Shown in pieces: positions 47,893 to 50,763 of a stretch of DNA of 50,763 nt. Each line of letters begins with the position of its first letter. The stretch's first letter is position 1. The notes under the pieces are model-generated. The model was not told where the DNA came from. It ran no database searches and saw only the letters and a program-made list of their open reading frames with translations. The position numbers and the translations under genes were made by a program. The stretch comes from Treponemataceae bacterium (lineage in GTDB: Bacteria; Spirochaetota; Spirochaetia; Treponematales; Treponemataceae). The stretch covers positions 1 to 50,763 of the forward strand of contig JAILBN010000049.1 in the NCBI GenBank assembly GCA_024680915.1, in the 5' to 3' direction.

Positions 47893-48954
47893 ATGATAAG
47901 AGCAGAAATAAAAGACAAAGAGCTTTTGGAGCATCTTTCTTCAATAGAAAAAGACGGAATGTCCATATTCGTAATGGCTGACGGACGTATCCGCGGTGCT
48001 TTGTTCCATGGCAGCCGTTTCGTCAACGATATGAGAGCCCAGCATAATCTTGGAATTCTTGAGACAATGGTGCTGGGACAAGCCTGTCTCTGCGGCGCCT
48101 TGATGATTCCTACCATGAAGGGCAGGGAACACCTGCTTTTCAAATATGATACCAACGGTCCTGCCGCGGGCTTCTCCGTGGAGGCCGATTCCACCGGTAC
48201 TGTCCGGGGGTTCTTGTTGCAGAATCCTATTCCTTTGGAAAAGCCCCTTGAAAGCTGGGACCTTTCTCCCTTTTTCGGACCGGGAACCGTGACCGTCTCC
48301 CGTATGAAGGAGGGCAATAAGCAGCCGCAGACAGGAACTACAGAGATTATCTTCCGTAACATAGCCCAGGATCTGGCCTGGTATTTCCAGCAGTCAGAGC
48401 AGATACAGACAGCCTTCAATACCAGCATTTTGATGGATAGGGAAGGGCGCGTGACTGGTGCCGGTGGCTTGTTTTTGCAGGTTATGCCCCAGACCGGAGG
48501 CAAGCTTTCGGAAAAGCTTTCAGAACGCGCTGCAGAAAAACGTAGGGCAGGTAGGGCACAAGGGGCAGCAGATGCGACTACTGCGCAGGATGCCGAATCC
48601 AGTTCTGGCGCGGGTTCCTCGGCGAATAATGCCCAGAATGCGGCAACTGACGACCAGCTTCTTGACCGGGTGGAGGCCGCTTTTCGCGCCGCACCTCCTT
48701 TGGGTCAGTGGTTCAGTGAGAAAGGCAACCGGGAAGATATAATCTATGGTCTTTTCAGGGAATTCTCTCCATCAGTGGTCCTGAACAGGGATATACTTTT
48801 TGACTGCCCCTGCTCCCAGGAAGTTTTCAGACGCCATATCCGTAACCTTGGTGCGGCAGAGCTGGCGGACATTAAGAAAAACGGCCCGGATCCCCTGGAG
48901 ATCGTCTGCCACAACTGCGGCAGTGTCTATCAAATCCCGGTTTCAGAGCTTTAA
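47893..48954 (+). CDS. hslO: Redox-regulated chaperone Hsp33
   Basis: 353 residues from ATG 47893, where the family begins (MIRAEIKDKELLEHLSSIEK). The N-terminal core has GALFHGSRFVNDMRAQHNLG. The C-terminal redox switch binds zinc through C305-P-C307 and C339-H-N-C342; oxidation releases the zinc and activates holdase function. Hsp33 is usually about 290 residues. Here a low-complexity Ala/Ser/Gln-rich insert (about 203-255) lies in the linker that senses unfolding. The ATG lacks a ribosome site; a TATAAA is about 28 nt upstream. Confidence 0.92.
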   Translation: MIRAEIKDKELLEHLSSIEKDGMSIFVMADGRIRGALFHGSRFVNDMRAQHNLGILETMVLGQACLCGALMIPTMKGREHLLFKYDTNGPAAGFSVEADSTGTVRGFLLQNPIPLEKPLESWDLSPFFGPGTVTVSRMKEGNKQPQTGTTEIIFRNIAQDLAWYFQQSEQIQTAFNTSILMDREGRVTGAGGLFLQVMPQTGGKLSEKLSERAAEKRRAGRAQGAADATTAQDAESSSGAGSSANNAQNAATDDQLLDRVEAAFRAAPPLGQWFSEKGNREDIIYGLFREFSPSVVLNRDILFDCPCSQEVFRRHIRNLGAAELADIKKNGPDPLEIVCHNCGSVYQIPVSEL

Positions 48955-49026
48955 GCCTGCGAGCTTTGAAACAGCCGTAGCCTCCCTCCATATCGGGATT
49001 CTGCAAACTAGCTGCACTTGCGGCAG

Positions 49027-49479
49027 TTACTTCTGCAGCTTTTCCAGCAGCGCCCTGCAGCCTGCGGTAACATCCCGGTATGTCTCGTCGAAGTTGTCTG
49101 TGTACCAGGGATCAGCCACGTCCTGGGAGCTGCCGCAGAACTCCAGCATCTTGAAAATCTTTCTGTCCGGGTCGCCCCCTGCGATTCTCTGCATGTTCCT
49201 TATGTTGGCACTGTCCATTCCTATCAGAAGGTCGTAGTAATCATAATCATCCGCTGTCATGCGGCGGGCTCTGTGGGCTACCAGGGGAATTCCTTCCCGG
49301 CGCAGCTTGGAGACAGTGCCGTAATGGGGTGGATTCCCTATCTCCTCGGTACTGGTGGCCGCTGAATCTATTTTGAACTGGGCAGAAAGCCCTGCTTTTT
49401 CTACCATGTAGGTAAAAACGCTTTCTGCCATAGTCGAACGACATATATTGCCGTGGCATACGAATAAAATCTTTATCAC
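49027..49479 (-). CDS. Low-molecular-weight protein-tyrosine phosphatase
   Basis: 150 residues. It starts with GTG at 49479, preceded by GAGGAG. The phosphate loop is VC8HGNICR14ST (CX5R-S), and the general-acid motif DPWYTDNF is near the C-terminus. Both are intact, so it should be active, either on phosphotyrosine proteins or, like the ArsC-related branch, on small substrates; YDYYDLLIGMDSANIRNMQR is typical of the phosphatases. It converges on hslO with a 72-nt gap in which I see no strong terminator. Confidence 0.92.
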   Translation of the reverse strand: MIKILFVCHGNICRSTMAESVFTYMVEKAGLSAQFKIDSAATSTEEIGNPPHYGTVSKLRREGIPLVAHRARRMTADDYDYYDLLIGMDSANIRNMQRIAGGDPDRKIFKMLEFCGSSQDVADPWYTDNFDETYRDVTAGCRALLEKLQK

Positions 49480-49500
49480 GAAAAATCTGTCTCCTCTTGG

Positions 49501-49793
49501 TTAATCTACCGTCATAAAAAGCTCTATCTCGTCGTCGTACTCGTTTCCGGTCGCGGTAAATCCTTTTTTCTCATACAGCTTTCTTGCTAGGGAATTGCCC
49601 TTGTTGCAAGTTAAGGCGACTCTGCTTGAATCGCCGAAGGACTGGTACTGATTCCCGTAAAGGTACGCCTGTGCAAGACTCCGTACCGGATGCGAAACGT
49701 ATTTTTCCTGCCGGACGCAAGCTTCAGCTTGAAAGCGTCAATAAAGCTATCTTCTGTTATTGCTTTAAGTTCTACCATTTTTTGAACTGTCAT
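49501..49793 (-). pseudogene. Decayed GNAT acetyltransferase gene (frameshift and internal deletion)
   Basis: The N-terminal frame reads MTVQKMVELKAITEDSFIDA, FKLKLASGRKN and then loses sense. A shift near 49710 restores EKYVSHPVRSLAQAYLYGNQ, which jumps straight to FGDSSRVALTCNKGNSLARK, LYEKKGFTATGNEYDDEIEL and the stop at 49501. The middle of the family (about 50 residues, including the acetyl-CoA-binding loop) is missing. So the gene has both a frameshift and a deletion. Confidence 0.8.
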
Positions 49794-49810
49794 TCTCCTA
49801 ACCCTTGAAT

Positions 49811-50119
49811 TCATTCAACCTGTTCTAATTTGAAGACGACGGGGCGGGTTCCATCGGTACAGCATAGAATTTTTGTCTTCGGGTTTTTATACCAATCATT
49901 GAGTATATTATCTCCGCTCATCAAAGCACACAAAGCAGAGTATATATCTAACCAAGCAACAGGGCAAAAACCTTCTGGCATAACAGCCCCACCTTCATAA
50001 TAGAACACATTTCCTACTTCAAGAATTGGACAAGCCCCAGCCTTTATTCCTTGTACTAAGTATTCTTGTGCAAGGTCTGGGTAAAACTCTTTCCGAACAA
50101 CTGATATTTTGACTCTCAT
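49811..50119 (-). CDS. TIGR04076-family protein
   Basis: 102 residues, full length, with GGGGATA before ATG 50119. The pattern KISVVRKEFYPDLAQEYL, ACPILEVGNVF, MPEGFCPVAWLDIYSALCAL, ILCCTDGTRPVVFKLE matches this small uncharacterised family. Several conserved Cys are present. Function unknown. Confidence 0.8.
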   Translation of the reverse strand: MRVKISVVRKEFYPDLAQEYLVQGIKAGACPILEVGNVFYYEGGAVMPEGFCPVAWLDIYSALCALMSGDNILNDWYKNPKTKILCCTDGTRPVVFKLEQVE

Positions 50120-50228
50120 TGTAATATCCCCAATAGCCCGCTTTTTTATCGCATCTTTGAATCCAATATCTACATCTAAATCAGGGTTGCATGACGCATC
50201 AGGCAGACCGGGCTAAGCCCCTTGTGCA

Positions 50229-50763
50229 TCAGTTTTTGTTGCGCGCTATGCGGAAGCCACGGTAGGTGGAAATTGCGTATTCAGGATATGTGTTGGAGGA
50301 TCCAGTTCTGCCCTCCGCTCTAGCCTCTTTTGTCACCTTAAGATATTCCCCCGAAGTGTGTACCTGCATCGCCGCCATAAGCCGAAAAATAGCCGTTCCA
50401 GCCGTCTCCTCCACACCAAACACATTCTTCTACGTTGCCGTTCATGTCGTAAAGTCCGTAGCCGTTTGCCTTTTTCTGTGCGACGGGATGTGTCCTGTGT
50501 CCACTGTTTTCCTGGTGCCAGCCGACTTCATCCAGATTGTAACTGCCGGCATATTCATAGTTTTCTCCGCCCTTTGCGGCATACCGCCATTCTTCAATCG
50601 TGGGCAGCCTGTAACCGTCCGCAGAAGGATTATAATCGATTTCACCGTTTAAGGATTTACCTTTGTGCGGAACATAGTCCCATTTTTTTACGTCGGTCTC
50701 ACCGTTCACGGAATACACAGGTGTGAATCCTGAAAGTCTGCTCAATTCATTGCAGAAATAAAG
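50229..50763 (-). pseudogene. SUMF1/formylglycine-generating-enzyme-like gene, frameshifted, 5' end beyond the window
   Basis: The minus-strand frame is open from the window edge: NELSRLSGFTPVYSVNGETD, GYRLPTIEEWRYAAKGGENY, GLYDMNGNVEECVW. This is the sulfatase-modifying-factor (SUMF1) fold. The frame ends at a TAA (50338-50340), but another frame continues with the family's C-terminus: SGEYLKVTKEARAEGRTGSS, ISTYRGFRIARNKN, stop at 50229. A shift near 50365-50370 is needed to join them. The usual GNVWEWVWD and RGGSW blocks are also eroded. In treponemes such genes are often multicopy. Confidence 0.7.

Noticed and set aside
1-50763. CRISPR array, tRNA or rRNA genes, complete insertion sequence
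   Set aside because: No regularly spaced direct repeats with unique spacers, no cloverleaf with CCA end, no rRNA-like block and no intact transposase were seen.

Overview
The window looks like a chromosomal segment of a Treponema-type spirochaete. Support for this is indirect but consistent: relaxed spirochaetal lipoboxes (F-S-A-C, F-S-G-C), a BspA-type leucine-rich-repeat surface protein, an OmpA-tailed outer-membrane protein with calcium-loop repeats, a methyl-accepting chemotaxis protein, an Rnf complex, an actinobacterial/yeast-type LeuA, and a BMP-family nucleoside ABC transporter. No rRNA, tRNA or CRISPR array was seen.

Layout. 1-4.5 kb: end of an unknown gene, a HAD hydrolase, a GC-rich structured gap, a GNAT-like protein, a pair of flavodoxin-fold reductases, and an ACT-ACT-metallo-beta-lactamase fusion. 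4.6-9.6 kb: a purine-nucleoside-type ABC importer (lipoprotein, an ATPase-permease fusion, a second permease) whose first gene seems to be transcribed as a leaderless mRNA; a 37-bp tandem repeat lies inside this locus. 9.6-20.1 kb: chemoreceptor, leuA, a stress-type sigma factor behind a consensus sigma-54 promoter, a divergent polysaccharide deacetylase, tsaD, galT, a lipoprotein and apt. 20.2-26.2 kb: a tiny lipoprotein and a C_GCAxxG_C_C redox protein, divergent from rnfCDGEAB, the sodium/proton-translocating ferredoxin:NAD+ oxidoreductase. 26.4-34.2 kb: the OmpA-tailed outer-membrane protein, rsgA and mutS2.

34.1-39.0 kb resembles an acquired island. It holds a 60-bp duplication of the mutS2 3' end, a broken Rpn-type (PD-(D/E)XK) gene, and a 1294-residue secreted protein that combines BspA leucine-rich repeats, a metzincin-like zinc motif (HExxHxxGxxH) and four copies of an unrecognised beta-rich module. 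39.0-50.8 kb: argR with candidate ARG boxes, pgi overlapped by a zinc-ribbon lipoprotein and a secreted patatin, an aldo/keto reductase, an AraC regulator, a DUF368 (PopT-type) polyprenyl-phosphate transporter, an M28-like peptidase, an RRM protein, hslO, a low-molecular-weight phosphotyrosine phosphatase, a decayed GNAT gene, a TIGR04076 protein and a frameshifted SUMF1-type gene cut by the window end.

The two regulatory observations I rate highest are: (1) a textbook sigma-54 promoter in front of a sigma-70-family gene, which would make an RpoN-to-RpoS-like cascade comparable with that of Borrelia; (2) several genes (bmp, the C_GCAxxG gene, rnfC, popT) that lack a Shine-Dalgarno sequence and have a -10 element 6-7 nt before the ATG, which points to a class of leaderless mRNAs. 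All functional calls come from reading motifs by eye; no database search was run.
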